Shown in pieces: positions 1-6,654 of a DNA stretch of 42,883 nucleotides. The stretch is taken from the NCBI GenBank assembly GCA_903848655.1, contig CAINGT010000033.1:1-42883 (forward strand), in the 5' to 3' direction. The position numbers and the translations under genes were made by a program. Position 1 is the first letter of the stretch. Each line of letters begins with the position of its first letter. Origin of the DNA: an uncultured Sphingomonadales bacterium. GTDB lineage: Bacteria > Pseudomonadota > Alphaproteobacteria > Sphingomonadales > Sphingomonadaceae. The notes beneath the pieces are model-generated. The model was not told where the DNA came from, searched no databases, and saw only the letters and a program-made list of their open reading frames with translations.

Positions 1-131
1 CAATCCAAGAGGCAATCGGTAACGCCTGCATTTCGTTTGAGGCAAAGCTGGCTGAAAAGCTGGCGATTTATGAGGACCTGATCGCATCCGATGCGCGACT
101 GGTCGATACAGAAAGGCTGATAATGCTATGA
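1..131 (+). CDS. YqaJ-type exonuclease, C-terminal end (continues from 42193 across the circle)
   Basis: This is the last part of the exonuclease gene that starts at 42193, seen a second time because the window repeats its first 141 bases. The first complete codon is at 3-5 and the TGA stop is at 129-131. The visible peptide is a charged helical tail ending ERLIML. The stop overlaps the ATG of the next gene at 128 in an ATGA junction, so the two are translationally coupled. It is not a separate gene and should be merged with 42193-42873 when the contig is circularised. Confidence 0.9.
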   Translation, partial: IQEAIGNACISFEAKLAEKLAIYEDLIASDARLVDTERLIML

Positions 132-141
132 CTGATTTGAC
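1..141. repeat. Left copy of the 141-bp end overlap
   Basis: The first 141 bases are identical to the last 141 (42743-42883). The repeat starts inside the exonuclease gene and ends inside the next gene, with no sequence signal at its edges. Reading frames run cleanly through the join when the ends are merged. The length matches a common maximum assembler k-mer (141), so this most likely marks a circular contig rather than a physical terminal repeat. Confidence 0.95.
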
Positions 142-802
142 CCCCATTCAGCAGGTCATCGCGCCTGTTTCCGACCGTCTGTGCGGTGATGACCTGATCG
201 CAGGCCCGCGCACGATCAAGTTCACCGACGTTCGCACCATCGAAGGTGATCGCGGCAAAAAGCAATTCTGCATCCGGTTCGAAGGTGACAATGGCCGGCC
301 ATGGTATCCGTGCAAGACGATGGCACGCGCCATGGTGCTGGCCTGGTCCATCACCGACGAAAGCCAGATGGTCGGCAAATCGGTCCGTGTGTACCGCGAT
401 CCTGACGTCGATTTTGGCAACGAAAAGGGTATCGGCGGTGTGCGCATCAGCCACATGTCGCACCTTCCCAAAGCCGCGATGATGAAGCTGACGGTTTCGC
501 AGGGCAAAAAGGGGCAGTTCACGTTTACCCCGCTGCCGACCGATGTTGCGGCCACCGCTCCCAAATCCGACGTCGAACAATGGGCCGACAAGTTCATGTC
601 CCGCGCCAAAGCATGCAACACCGACGCCGAATTGAACGCGCTGGTCAGCAAGGAATTGAAGTGGCTGGACAAGCTGCCCGACCTCTTGCGCGCCGATTGC
701 GATACCGCCGTTTCCGAGCGCCTGGTTGAACTGATGCCCGGTCGCGATGCCAGTCAGATGGGCGACCAGTTCCCCGGTGATGATGACGGGTTTGGCGACT
801 GA
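128..802 (+). CDS. Putative ssDNA-binding or annealing protein paired with the YqaJ exonuclease
   Basis: A protein of 224 residues that I recognise only by context. It follows the YqaJ exonuclease with a 4-bp ATGA overlap, the position where phages usually carry a single-strand annealing or ssDNA-binding partner. The N-terminal half is beta-rich with basic and aromatic residues (IRFEGDNGRPWYPCK near 57-71; VRVYRDPDVDFG near 95-106). A helical segment follows (about 150-200), and the tail is strongly acidic, ending FPGDDDGFGD as in T7 gp2.5-like or SSB-like proteins. No RecT, Erf or Redbeta signature is evident by eye. An SSB-like or annealing role is inferred from neighbour and tail; structure prediction would separate the options. 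Confidence 0.55.
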   Translation: MTDLTPIQQVIAPVSDRLCGDDLIAGPRTIKFTDVRTIEGDRGKKQFCIRFEGDNGRPWYPCKTMARAMVLAWSITDESQMVGKSVRVYRDPDVDFGNEKGIGGVRISHMSHLPKAAMMKLTVSQGKKGQFTFTPLPTDVAATAPKSDVEQWADKFMSRAKACNTDAELNALVSKELKWLDKLPDLLRADCDTAVSERLVELMPGRDASQMGDQFPGDDDGFGD

Positions 803-804
803 CC

Positions 805-1026
805 ATGGCCAACTCAAACGACGCATTCTGGATCGTCTGGAACCCTGACAATCACCGCGCCCCGAAATATCGGCATGACACGTTCAGAGCCGCCGACAGC
901 GAGGCAAAGCGATTGGCGCGCGAAAACCCCGGTTGCGAGTTTATCGTCATGGGTTCGTGCCGGTCGGTGAAGGTCGCAAATCTGATCGTGACCGATTTCA
1001 CTTCGGACGCCGACATTCCGTTTTGA
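805..1026 (+). CDS. Small phage protein with SSB-like C-terminal tip (DADIPF)
   Basis: A protein of 73 residues starting two bases after the previous stop. The body has the pattern of a small phage family (FWIVWNP near the start; EAKRLARENPGCEFIVM in the middle). The C-terminus reads FTSDADIPF, which closely matches the acidic-hydrophobic tip of bacterial SSB (E. coli SSB ends DDDIPF), the peptide that recruits RecQ, PriA, exonuclease I and others. Its position in the recombination cluster makes mimicry or recruitment of host SSB partners plausible. The gene is convincing from packing and composition; the SSB-partner role is inferred from the tail alone. Confidence 0.75.
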   Translation: MANSNDAFWIVWNPDNHRAPKYRHDTFRAADSEAKRLARENPGCEFIVMGSCRSVKVANLIVTDFTSDADIPF

Positions 1027-1082
1027 CCACCAGTTAACCCAGGGACCGGACCGCGCCTAATAAGCCGGGCCGGATACTGCAA

Positions 1083-1214
1083 ATGACCAACACCACCCAC
1101 GCAGTCCCACCAGCGCCACCAGTCATCGCCCCGTCGCCGATCATGGCAGCGGCCCGCGCAGAGGTTGAGGCGAAGCTGGCTGACTGGCTGAAGCGGGCGG
1201 GGCTGGTGGTATGA
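1083..1214 (+). CDS. Small protein of unknown function (43 aa)
   Basis: An open frame from ATG 1083 to TGA 1212-1214 encoding 43 residues. The N-terminal half is proline/alanine/threonine-rich (AVPPAPPVIAPSPIM). The C-terminal half is an amphipathic helix (AEVEAKLADWLKRAGLVV). Its stop overlaps the ATG of the adenine methyltransferase in an ATGA junction, the same coupling used throughout this train, which is the main argument that it is real. The 56-bp gap before it holds no obvious signal. No function can be assigned. Confidence 0.6.
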   Translation: MTNTTHAVPPAPPVIAPSPIMAAARAEVEAKLADWLKRAGLVV

Positions 1215-1864
1215 CCTGGCCATTCGCCGACCTGATGCCGCTACGCTACGGTGCGATCCTTGCAGATCCGCCGTGGCAGATGGCCATGTGGAGCGAGAAG
1301 GGCAGAGGCCGTTCGCCCGATGGCAAGCTGCATCGCAACGCCTCGCGGCAGAACAACCCTGAGCGCCACTACAAGACCATGGCGCTGACCGACATCAAGG
1401 CATTGCCGGTCAACCATCTGGCCGCGCCCGATTGCGTGCTGTTCATGTGGGCAGTGGATCCGATGATCCCGCAGGCGCTTGAAGTCGGCAAGGCATGGGG
1501 CTTCGAATACAAGACCGTCGCGTTTTATTGGGCAAAGCAGCGCCGCGAGACATCGAAGCGCGCGAAGGACATGGACGCAGCCGACCACAAGATGTTTCCC
1601 ATGGGCACCGGCTATTGGACGCGCGCGAATCCTGAAACCTGCCTGCTGTTCACGCGCGGAAAGCCGAAGCGCTTGTCTGCCGCTGTGCGCAAGCTGATCG
1701 TGGCACCCAGGCGCGAGCATAGCCGCAAGCCCGACCGCGTGCATGGCGACATCGAGCAGCTTTGCGCCGGTCCCTATGTGGAATTGTTCGCGCGCCAGTC
1801 GCGGCCGGGATGGGCCACATGGGGCGATCAGATCGATCGATTTGACGAGGATGCTGCAGCATGA
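1211..1864 (+). CDS. MT-A70 family DNA N6-adenine methyltransferase
   Basis: A protein of 217 residues with the MT-A70 catalytic motif DPPW at about residues 19-22 (context ILADPPWQMAMWS), placing it among class beta N6-adenine methyltransferases that use S-adenosylmethionine. Further family features are a VLFMWAVDPM segment near 78-88, an aromatic block near 99-108 (WGFEYKTVAFYW) and PETCLLFTRGKPKRL near 140. The length is usual for stand-alone phage members. It overlaps both neighbours by 4 bp, so it is expressed with the recombination genes. Likely roles are protection from host restriction or marking of phage DNA; the target site cannot be read from the sequence. Confidence 0.92.
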   Translation: MTWPFADLMPLRYGAILADPPWQMAMWSEKGRGRSPDGKLHRNASRQNNPERHYKTMALTDIKALPVNHLAAPDCVLFMWAVDPMIPQALEVGKAWGFEYKTVAFYWAKQRRETSKRAKDMDAADHKMFPMGTGYWTRANPETCLLFTRGKPKRLSAAVRKLIVAPRREHSRKPDRVHGDIEQLCAGPYVELFARQSRPGWATWGDQIDRFDEDAAA

Positions 1865-2190
1865 CCCCCCACCTAATCACCGAAGCCGAAGCCGCCGCGC
1901 TAATCCGTGTCAGCCCTCGCACCTTGCGCAACCTGCGATCACGGGGGATGATCCGCTACATTCGCCCGAGTCCCCGCAAGGTGTTTTACACAGCCGAGGA
2001 CTGCGCTGAATATCTTGCCAAGCAGACCCGCCAGGACACCGCGCCATGTCAGTCTACAAATCCCCCAAAAGCCCGTTCTGGCAATACGACTTCCAGCACA
2101 AAGGTCGTCGCTTTCACGGTTCTACAGGCTGCACTTCAAAGCGGGACGCCCAACGGGTCGAAGCCGAGGAACGGCGCAAAGCAACGCTAG
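1861..2190 (+). CDS. Excisionase-like MerR-type HTH protein
   Basis: A protein of 109 residues whose first ~58 residues form a MerR/excisionase-type winged helix-turn-helix (ITEAEAAALIRVSPRTLRNL followed by RSRGMIRYIRPSPRKVFYTAEDC). It starts at an ATGA junction with the methyltransferase and runs 145 bp into the integrase gene in another frame. The C-terminal ~50 residues, read from that overlap, are low in secondary structure and may be little constrained. Position directly before the integrase suggests a recombination directionality factor (Xis), though a small regulator is possible. The 21-bp repeats flanking attP are candidate binding sites for it or for the integrase arm domain. Confidence 0.75.
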   Translation: MTPHLITEAEAAALIRVSPRTLRNLRSRGMIRYIRPSPRKVFYTAEDCAEYLAKQTRQDTAPCQSTNPPKARSGNTTSSTKVVAFTVLQAALQSGTPNGSKPRNGAKQR

Positions 2191-3125
2191 GCATCAAGGT
2201 CAAGCCATCGATCACGGTGGACGAAGCGTGCGGGGCATGGTGGTCAGCCAAAGGCCAATACCTCAGGAGCAAACAGACGGTGCAATATCAGCTTCTCAAT
2301 CTGGCGAACGGAATCGGCAAATCCGTGCCCTTGGCCGATGTGACGCTGGCAACGATCGACGCCTATATCGCCCGCCGTCGCGCCACGGTCAGCAATGCCA
2401 GCGTGAACCGGGAAACCGAACAGTTCCGCGCCGTGGTCAATTGGTGTGCCGCCCGAGGCTATGACGCGCCGGTTATCGCATGGGGCGAGACGAAACTACG
2501 CGAGGCTGCTGTCCAGACGCGCACACTCACCAACGAGGAAGAGCGCCGGCTGTTCGACAAGCTGCCCGACAGTCTGAAGCCCATCGTGGAATTCGCCCTG
2601 TTGTCCGGCCAGCGCAAGACCGAGATCGTGATGATGCGCTGGGCAGACGTTGACCTAGGAGCCGCACGCGCAACGGTATGGGCGAAGGGCCAGAAGCCGC
2701 ACAGCTTTCCGCTCACCCCGCGCATGGTGGCACTGATCGCCAACCAGCCCAAGGTGTGCCCCCAAGTGTTTACCTATGTTGCCGAGCGCGACAGCCCGCC
2801 ACGCAAGGACCGGGTGAAGCGCAAGAGGGGTGAGCGTTACCCGTTCAGCGCGCAAGGCTGGGATCGTAAGTGGCGCAAGGCGTTGGCAGATGCCGGGATC
2901 AAAGGGTACCGATTCCACGACAACCGGCACACCGCAGCGACCCGCACGGAATCAATCGAGATCGCTTACACGCTGCTGGGCCACTCAGACATCAGGACCA
3001 CGAAACGCTATTTCCACACCGGCGAGGATGCAGTCAGAAAAGCCCTGATTGCATCGGAGTCCCGGAATAGTCCCGGACAGGTAACGCCTACCCCCGAAAA
3101 CCCAAGGAAAGCCGCCAATGATTGA
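2046..3125 (+). CDS. Tyrosine site-specific recombinase (phage integrase)
   Basis: A protein of 359 residues with the layout of lambda-type integrases: an arm-binding start (SPFWQYDFQHKGRRFHGST, about 9-27), a core-binding domain (about 55-150) and a catalytic domain. The catalytic set is visible: Arg190 (SGQRKTE), His291 and Arg294 (FHDNRH), His313 (LLGHSDIRTT) and nucleophile Tyr322 (KRYFH), with a candidate lysine near 214-217. The ATG at 2046 lies inside the upstream HTH gene. The last codons carry one of the two 21-bp repeats, and the attP core lies just after the stop. It integrates and, with a directionality factor, excises the prophage, probably at tRNA-Pro(TGG). Confidence 0.96.
   Translation: MSVYKSPKSPFWQYDFQHKGRRFHGSTGCTSKRDAQRVEAEERRKATLGIKVKPSITVDEACGAWWSAKGQYLRSKQTVQYQLLNLANGIGKSVPLADVTLATIDAYIARRRATVSNASVNRETEQFRAVVNWCAARGYDAPVIAWGETKLREAAVQTRTLTNEEERRLFDKLPDSLKPIVEFALLSGQRKTEIVMMRWADVDLGAARATVWAKGQKPHSFPLTPRMVALIANQPKVCPQVFTYVAERDSPPRKDRVKRKRGERYPFSAQGWDRKWRKALADAGIKGYRFHDNRHTAATRTESIEIAYTLLGHSDIRTTKRYFHTGEDAVRKALIASESRNSPGQVTPTPENPRKAAND
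3059..3079 (+). repeat. Left 21-bp direct repeat of attP (candidate arm site)
   Basis: A 21-bp sequence repeated exactly and in the same orientation at 3278-3298. Each copy contains two GTCCCGGA half-sites 11 bp apart, about one helical turn. This copy lies 56 bp left of the tRNA-like core, inside the end of the integrase gene. The layout matches arm-type integrase or Xis sites; the function is inferred. Confidence 0.8.
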
Positions 3126-3135
3126 TGATAGGATG

Positions 3136-3179
<44 letters not shown>

Positions 3180-3189
3180 ACTGGCGCAG

Positions 3190-3218
3190 TCCCTAGGGAA
3201 AGCTGCCGTTGAGCGCAA
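3190..3218 (-). promoter_or_regulatory. Possible outward promoter for a reconstituted tRNA-Pro (weak)
   Basis: Minus strand TTGCGC (3218-3213), 17 bp, TAGGGA (3195-3190), with the tRNA 5' end at 3179. The match to sigma-70 consensus is poor. The argument is positional: because attP carries the 5' half of the tRNA, the tRNA rebuilt on integration would need a promoter on this side. Inference only. Confidence 0.25.
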
Positions 3219-3255
3219 CCCCCTGCCTGCATTTCGTGGCAGTGACGGGCAGAAC

Positions 3256-4989
3256 ATGGCGGGAACGGGCAGGCAATGTCCCGGAATAGTCCCGGACAAC
3301 CTTTCCCCCGCCCAACGCGCCAAGCTTCGCTACGGTTCCGTTTGCAGCGGCATCGAAGCCGCAACCACAGCATGGCATCCTCTCGGATGGACGCCGGCGT
3401 TTTTCTCGGAAATCGAGCCCTTCCCCCGCGCCGTGTTGGCGCACCATTACCCACAGGTGCCCTTACATGGCGACTTCACGACAATCAGCGCGGACCAGTA
3501 CGGACCAATCGACCTTCTTGTGGGAGGAACCCCCTGCCAGTCATTCAGCATCGCCGGACTTAGAGGCGGACTGGATGACGACCGTGGCAACCTGGCCCTC
3601 GAATTTCTTAGGCTTGCTGATCGCAAACGCCCCCGATGGCTGGTCTGGGAGAACGTCCCCGGCGTGTTGTCATCAAACGGAGGACGGGATTTTGGTTCCA
3701 TCCTCGGGGGCATGGGCGAACTCGGGTATGGGGTCGCTTACCGAATTCTGGACGCTCAGCACTTTGGAGTACCACAGCGCCGCCGTCGCGTGTTCGTTGT
3801 CGGATATCTTGGAGACTGGCGCCGTGCCGCAGCGGTTCTTTTTGAGCGCCACAGCCTGTCGGGGCATCCTGCGCCGCGCCGCGAAACGCGGGAAATCGCT
3901 CCCACCATCCCTAGCCGAAGCACTGGAGGCGGCGGCCTTGGAACGGACTTCGACTGCGATGGGGGATTGATCCAATGGCCTGCCGAAATCGCGCCGACCA
4001 TTGACGCGCACTACGGCGACAAGATGGGCTACGACAATCAGCACGTGAACGGGGGGGGGGATTGTTTGTCTCCTGCTCTGGCCAACACGCTGACACGGCG
4101 GATGCACAAGGGCATCAACACAACTTGCGACGAAGGCCAGACCTTGATTCCCATGCACGGAGGCGGGTTCGATGTTGCCCATAGCCTCCGCGGCGAAGGC
4201 TTTGATGCCAGCGAGGATGGCACAGGGCGCGGGACGCCGTTGGTGCCGGTCTGCTTTGGTATAAGCGCAGACGCCATTGATCGAACAGGAGAAGGCGCAA
4301 ATGGAACGCCGGGTGAACGCAGTGGTTTGGGTATAACCGAGGAACTTTCACCGACTATCAAGGCCAAAGCACTAAATGCGATGGCAATAGCATTCGACTG
4401 CAAAGGCACCGAAGTGCAATTCCAGACGGATGGCACGCATCCCACGTTGCGAAGCATGGGGCACGCCAACAGCCACACGAACGGCGGTGGCCATGCAGCG
4501 GTCGCCTTCGCCATCCAAGAGCGAGCCGTCAGCGAAAACCTAGACCACGGCCCGCAAGGCAAGGGCTATCAGGCCGATGTCGCGTACACGTTGGAAGCGC
4601 GCAACAAGGTGCAGGCCACGGCTTTTGACCTTCGTGGTCGCGAACACGGCGCGCAATTCGAAGGCCCGCACGACACGGTAAACATTCGCGCCGCGCCCGG
4701 TGGATCGTCGCGCAGCTATGTCGTATCCCACGCCGTGCGCCGCCTGACGCCGCGCGAGTGCGAGCGCCTGCAGGGCTTCCCTGACGATTACACACTGGTC
4801 CCGAACCGCGGCAAACCCGCCGCTGATGGGCCGCGTTACAAGGCGCTCGGTAATTCTATGGCCGTGCCAGTGATGGGCTGGATTGGCGAGCGGATTGCCG
4901 CTGTTGAGGCGCTGGCATCGCGCAAGCCTCGCCGCATGACCCCCGCCCAACGCGCCAAGCTATGCGCCATCGATGACGGCCAGACATGA
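3256..4989 (+). CDS. C5-cytosine DNA methyltransferase with modular target-recognition region
   Basis: From ATG 3256 this encodes 577 residues. Motif I is SVCSGIEAAT (about 28-37), the catalytic motif is TPCQSFS (Cys94), motif VI is ENVPG (about 132-136), motif VIII is QRRRR (about 174-178), and motifs IX/X lie at the end (LTPRECERLQGFPDDY; RYKALGNSMAVP about 527-538). The region between about 200 and 500 is unusually long and built from degenerate repeats of the type APTI/ANTL/SPTI/HPTL plus glycine-rich loops, as in some multi-specific phage enzymes. The frame is open upstream to 3118, but that part overlaps attP, so 3256 is preferred; the start is uncertain. A ten-G run (4051-4060) lies in frame. 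It overlaps the PP-loop gene by 4 bp. Likely role: anti-restriction DNA modification. Confidence 0.93.
   Translation: MAGTGRQCPGIVPDNLSPAQRAKLRYGSVCSGIEAATTAWHPLGWTPAFFSEIEPFPRAVLAHHYPQVPLHGDFTTISADQYGPIDLLVGGTPCQSFSIAGLRGGLDDDRGNLALEFLRLADRKRPRWLVWENVPGVLSSNGGRDFGSILGGMGELGYGVAYRILDAQHFGVPQRRRRVFVVGYLGDWRRAAAVLFERHSLSGHPAPRRETREIAPTIPSRSTGGGGLGTDFDCDGGLIQWPAEIAPTIDAHYGDKMGYDNQHVNGGGDCLSPALANTLTRRMHKGINTTCDEGQTLIPMHGGGFDVAHSLRGEGFDASEDGTGRGTPLVPVCFGISADAIDRTGEGANGTPGERSGLGITEELSPTIKAKALNAMAIAFDCKGTEVQFQTDGTHPTLRSMGHANSHTNGGGHAAVAFAIQERAVSENLDHGPQGKGYQADVAYTLEARNKVQATAFDLRGREHGAQFEGPHDTVNIRAAPGGSSRSYVVSHAVRRLTPRECERLQGFPDDYTLVPNRGKPAADGPRYKALGNSMAVPVMGWIGERIAAVEALASRKPRRMTPAQRAKLCAIDDGQT
3278..3298 (+). 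repeat. Right 21-bp direct repeat of attP (candidate arm site)
   Basis: An exact second copy of the repeat at 3059-3079, 98 bp right of the tRNA-like core and inside the start of the C5 methyltransferase frame. It again holds two GTCCCGGA half-sites 11 bp apart. The pair brackets the core as P and P' arms would. Confidence 0.8.
3305..3326 (+). repeat. 22-bp direct repeat, copy near methyltransferase start
   Basis: This 22-bp sequence is identical to 4940-4961. Both copies are read in the methyltransferase frame as PAQRAKL, once near the N-terminus and once near the C-terminus. Recombination between them would remove about 1,635 bp, nearly the whole catalytic gene. Confidence 0.85.
4051..4060 (+). 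repeat. Ten-G homopolymer inside the C5 methyltransferase
   Basis: Ten consecutive G encode Gly266-268 and the first base of the following Asp codon in the variable region. At this length the frame is open. Gain or loss of one G would truncate the enzyme before motifs IX and X. It is a candidate slipped-strand switch, but such tracts are also prone to assembly error. Confidence 0.8.
4940..4961 (+). repeat. 22-bp direct repeat, copy near methyltransferase end
   Basis: Partner of 3305-3326, identical over 22 bp and again encoding PAQRAKL, here in the last 20 residues of the methyltransferase. See the first copy. Confidence 0.85.
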
Positions 4990-5828
4990 GCGTCCAATCA
5001 TCACGCGAGTTTTGGCGCGCTATCCATCCGCCCGTCGAAAAACCGACACTGCGCATTCTTTCGCATGGCGGCGGTGTGCAGACATCAACGCTCCTTTTCA
5101 TGGCAGAGCGCGGCGAGATCGATCGGCCCGACGCAGCCATAATGGGAGACGGCGGAAACGAGCCACAAGCGGTTTATGATTATCTGGCCTATGCATCCGA
5201 GCGCACCAGGATTCCCGTTTACCTATACAACAACGCCAACATTCTTGAGCACATTCGCCGGTCTAAGGGTCTGCCAGATGGCAAGCAGTTGATGGCGCTG
5301 CCCTACTATCTGGCAGATGGCGGCAGGATGATGCGGACCTGCACCAACACCGTCAAGATAGAGGCCGTCACGAAGCAAGTCCGCCAATTGCTAGGGTTGA
5401 CGAAAGGCCAGCGCGTTCCGCTCAATACACGTGTCGAAGTGATGATCGGCATTAGCACGGACGAAAAATCGCGGGCAGGCGGGTTTCCGGCTGAACGCTG
5501 GCAGTCTGTTCGTTACCCGTTGCTTGAGGAAGAAATGTCCTTTGGCGACTGCCTGCGGTGGCTGGACGATCGGCAATACAAAAGAGCGCCCCGGTCGCGG
5601 TGTATAGTCTGCCCGTTTCGTTCAAATGAAAGCTGGCGTCAGTTGACGAAAGCTGAGTTTGAACAGGCGTGCGAGGTTGACGACTTTATTCGCGAGGGTG
5701 GAACGCCGCCACGTGGCTACCAGAGTTTGCCGTATTTGCACGCCGATCGTGTGCCGCTGCGGCAGGTAGATTTGTCGCGGGTTGACCTGTTCCCCGAGGA
5801 CGATTGCACAGGAAGCTGTTCGACATGA
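4986..5828 (+). CDS. PP-loop ATPase, PAPS-reductase-like family
   Basis: A protein of 280 residues with a PP-loop (SHGGGVQTS, about 26-34), the AMP-forming ATP site of PAPS reductases, DndC and tRNA-modifying ATPases. A second conserved block is MGDGGNEP (about 53-60). Cysteines are Cys119 (MRTCTNT), Cys188, Cys206 and Cys209 (RCIVCPFRSN), Cys230, and Cys274/Cys278 at the end, enough to ligate an iron-sulphur cluster or carry persulphide as in DndC. Phage members are often annotated as phosphoadenosine phosphosulfate reductase, but the SHGGG variant argues against routine sulphate assimilation. It overlaps the C5 methyltransferase (ATGA) upstream and a small gene downstream. A role in DNA or nucleotide modification is inferred from that coupling. 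Confidence 0.85.
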   Translation: MSVQSSREFWRAIHPPVEKPTLRILSHGGGVQTSTLLFMAERGEIDRPDAAIMGDGGNEPQAVYDYLAYASERTRIPVYLYNNANILEHIRRSKGLPDGKQLMALPYYLADGGRMMRTCTNTVKIEAVTKQVRQLLGLTKGQRVPLNTRVEVMIGISTDEKSRAGGFPAERWQSVRYPLLEEEMSFGDCLRWLDDRQYKRAPRSRCIVCPFRSNESWRQLTKAEFEQACEVDDFIREGGTPPRGYQSLPYLHADRVPLRQVDLSRVDLFPEDDCTGSCST

Positions 5829-5968
5829 CTGAACGCGAGCCGTTGCGTTGCCGGTTTGGCTTTCACCGCTGGGCAAAATGGGATGATGCGGAACAGCAGC
5901 TAAACACTCTTTGGCTAAAGCGCCGGAAGTGTCTGGATTGCAATGATACCCAAGTGAGGTCTGCATGA
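5825..5968 (+). CDS. Small Zn-ribbon-like phage protein (47 aa)
   Basis: An open frame of 47 codons starting at an ATGA junction with the PP-loop gene and ending at another with the next gene. The residues CRFGFHRWAKW near the start and RKCLDCND near the end resemble a common small phage family with an N-terminal cysteine/tryptophan segment and a C-terminal CxxC, probably a single metal-binding ribbon. Length, packing and the CxxC pattern support a real gene. Function is unknown. Confidence 0.7.
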   Translation: MTEREPLRCRFGFHRWAKWDDAEQQLNTLWLKRRKCLDCNDTQVRSA

Positions 5969-6165
5969 TCCTGACCGAACCCCAACACCGCAAACTATCA
6001 GAAATACAACCCGGCCAGCCCGCAGAGTACCCGCTAGGCCGAACAGGACACGCGCTTATCCGCATGGGGCTGGTTTTTGTGAACGAATTCGGAGCCAGGT
6101 GTTTGACCGACGCGGGGCATGGGGTTTTGCGAGGAGGTGATGATGGAACGGTACGCCGCCGTTGA
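5965..6165 (+). CDS. Small protein of unknown function (66 aa)
   Basis: A 66-residue protein starting at an ATGA overlap with the 47-aa gene. The composition is mixed: an N-terminal helix (LTEPQHRKLSEIQ), then a segment like a small winged-helix fragment (YPLGRTGHALIRMGLVFVNE, LTDAGHGVL). The pattern of leucine/methionine spacing before LTDAG resembles the wing of a phage accessory HTH protein, but no family is recognised. Its end overlaps the following gene by about 23 bp. It is probably an early accessory gene. Confidence 0.6.
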   Translation: MILTEPQHRKLSEIQPGQPAEYPLGRTGHALIRMGLVFVNEFGARCLTDAGHGVLRGGDDGTVRRR

Positions 6166-6379
6166 AACTGTAGCGCGGGGGCTGACGAAGGCGCAGCGGG
6201 AGGCGGTAACATGGCGCCAATGCTACGGGTCGGATTTCCGAACGGTCTATGGCAGCACGTATAGGACAATGGACGTTCTGACGCGCCTTGGACTTTTGGA
6301 AGAGACTGACGCCTGTTTTGGCTATCTTTCCCCCCTTGGCCTCGCGGTGCGTCAATACCTCATGGAGCAACCGAAATGA
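6143..6379 (+). CDS. Small winged-helix-like protein (78 aa)
   Basis: A 78-residue protein preceded by a perfect Shine-Dalgarno AGGAGG (6132-6137), five bases from ATG 6143; ATG 6140 is too close, so 6143 is chosen. The sequence (LTKAQREAVTWRQCYG, then YRTMDVLTRLGLLEETD, then LSPLGLAVRQYL) follows the pattern of small phage proteins with one helix-turn-helix-like fold and a short wing. It overlaps the next gene by 4 bp. A DNA-binding role is possible but unproven. Confidence 0.65.
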   Translation: MERYAAVETVARGLTKAQREAVTWRQCYGSDFRTVYGSTYRTMDVLTRLGLLEETDACFGYLSPLGLAVRQYLMEQPK

Positions 6380-6654
6380 TCGACCTGAACAAGCACGCAG
6401 AGGCGATATTGCGGGCGGCGGGAATGCCACCGCTCGACGTTTGGGAAGACGCAGACCAAGCCGCCATCCTCACCGCCTGCGCAGCGCTGGCAGATGATGC
6501 GCGGAAGGAGGGGTTTGAGGCTGGGCGGCAAGCTATGGCCAAGGAAATAGGCCCTCACATGCGCGTCGATCCGGCAGCAATCATGCCGCAATCAAGCGGC
6601 GTTTCGGCAGCGGTGATCCGTGAAATTAACGCCAGCCTGATGGGGGAGAAGTGA
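6376..6654 (+). CDS. Small phage protein of unknown function (92 aa)
   Basis: A 92-residue acidic helical protein linked to both neighbours by overlaps (ATGA before, TGATG after). It has alternating helices (HAEAILRAAGMPPLDVWED; AILTACAALADDARKEGFEAG) and a polar tail. It is typical of small early proteins in alphaproteobacterial phages, with no catalytic motif. Coding composition and tight packing make the gene credible; no function is assigned. Confidence 0.65.
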   Translation: MIDLNKHAEAILRAAGMPPLDVWEDADQAAILTACAALADDARKEGFEAGRQAMAKEIGPHMRVDPAAIMPQSSGVSAAVIREINASLMGEK

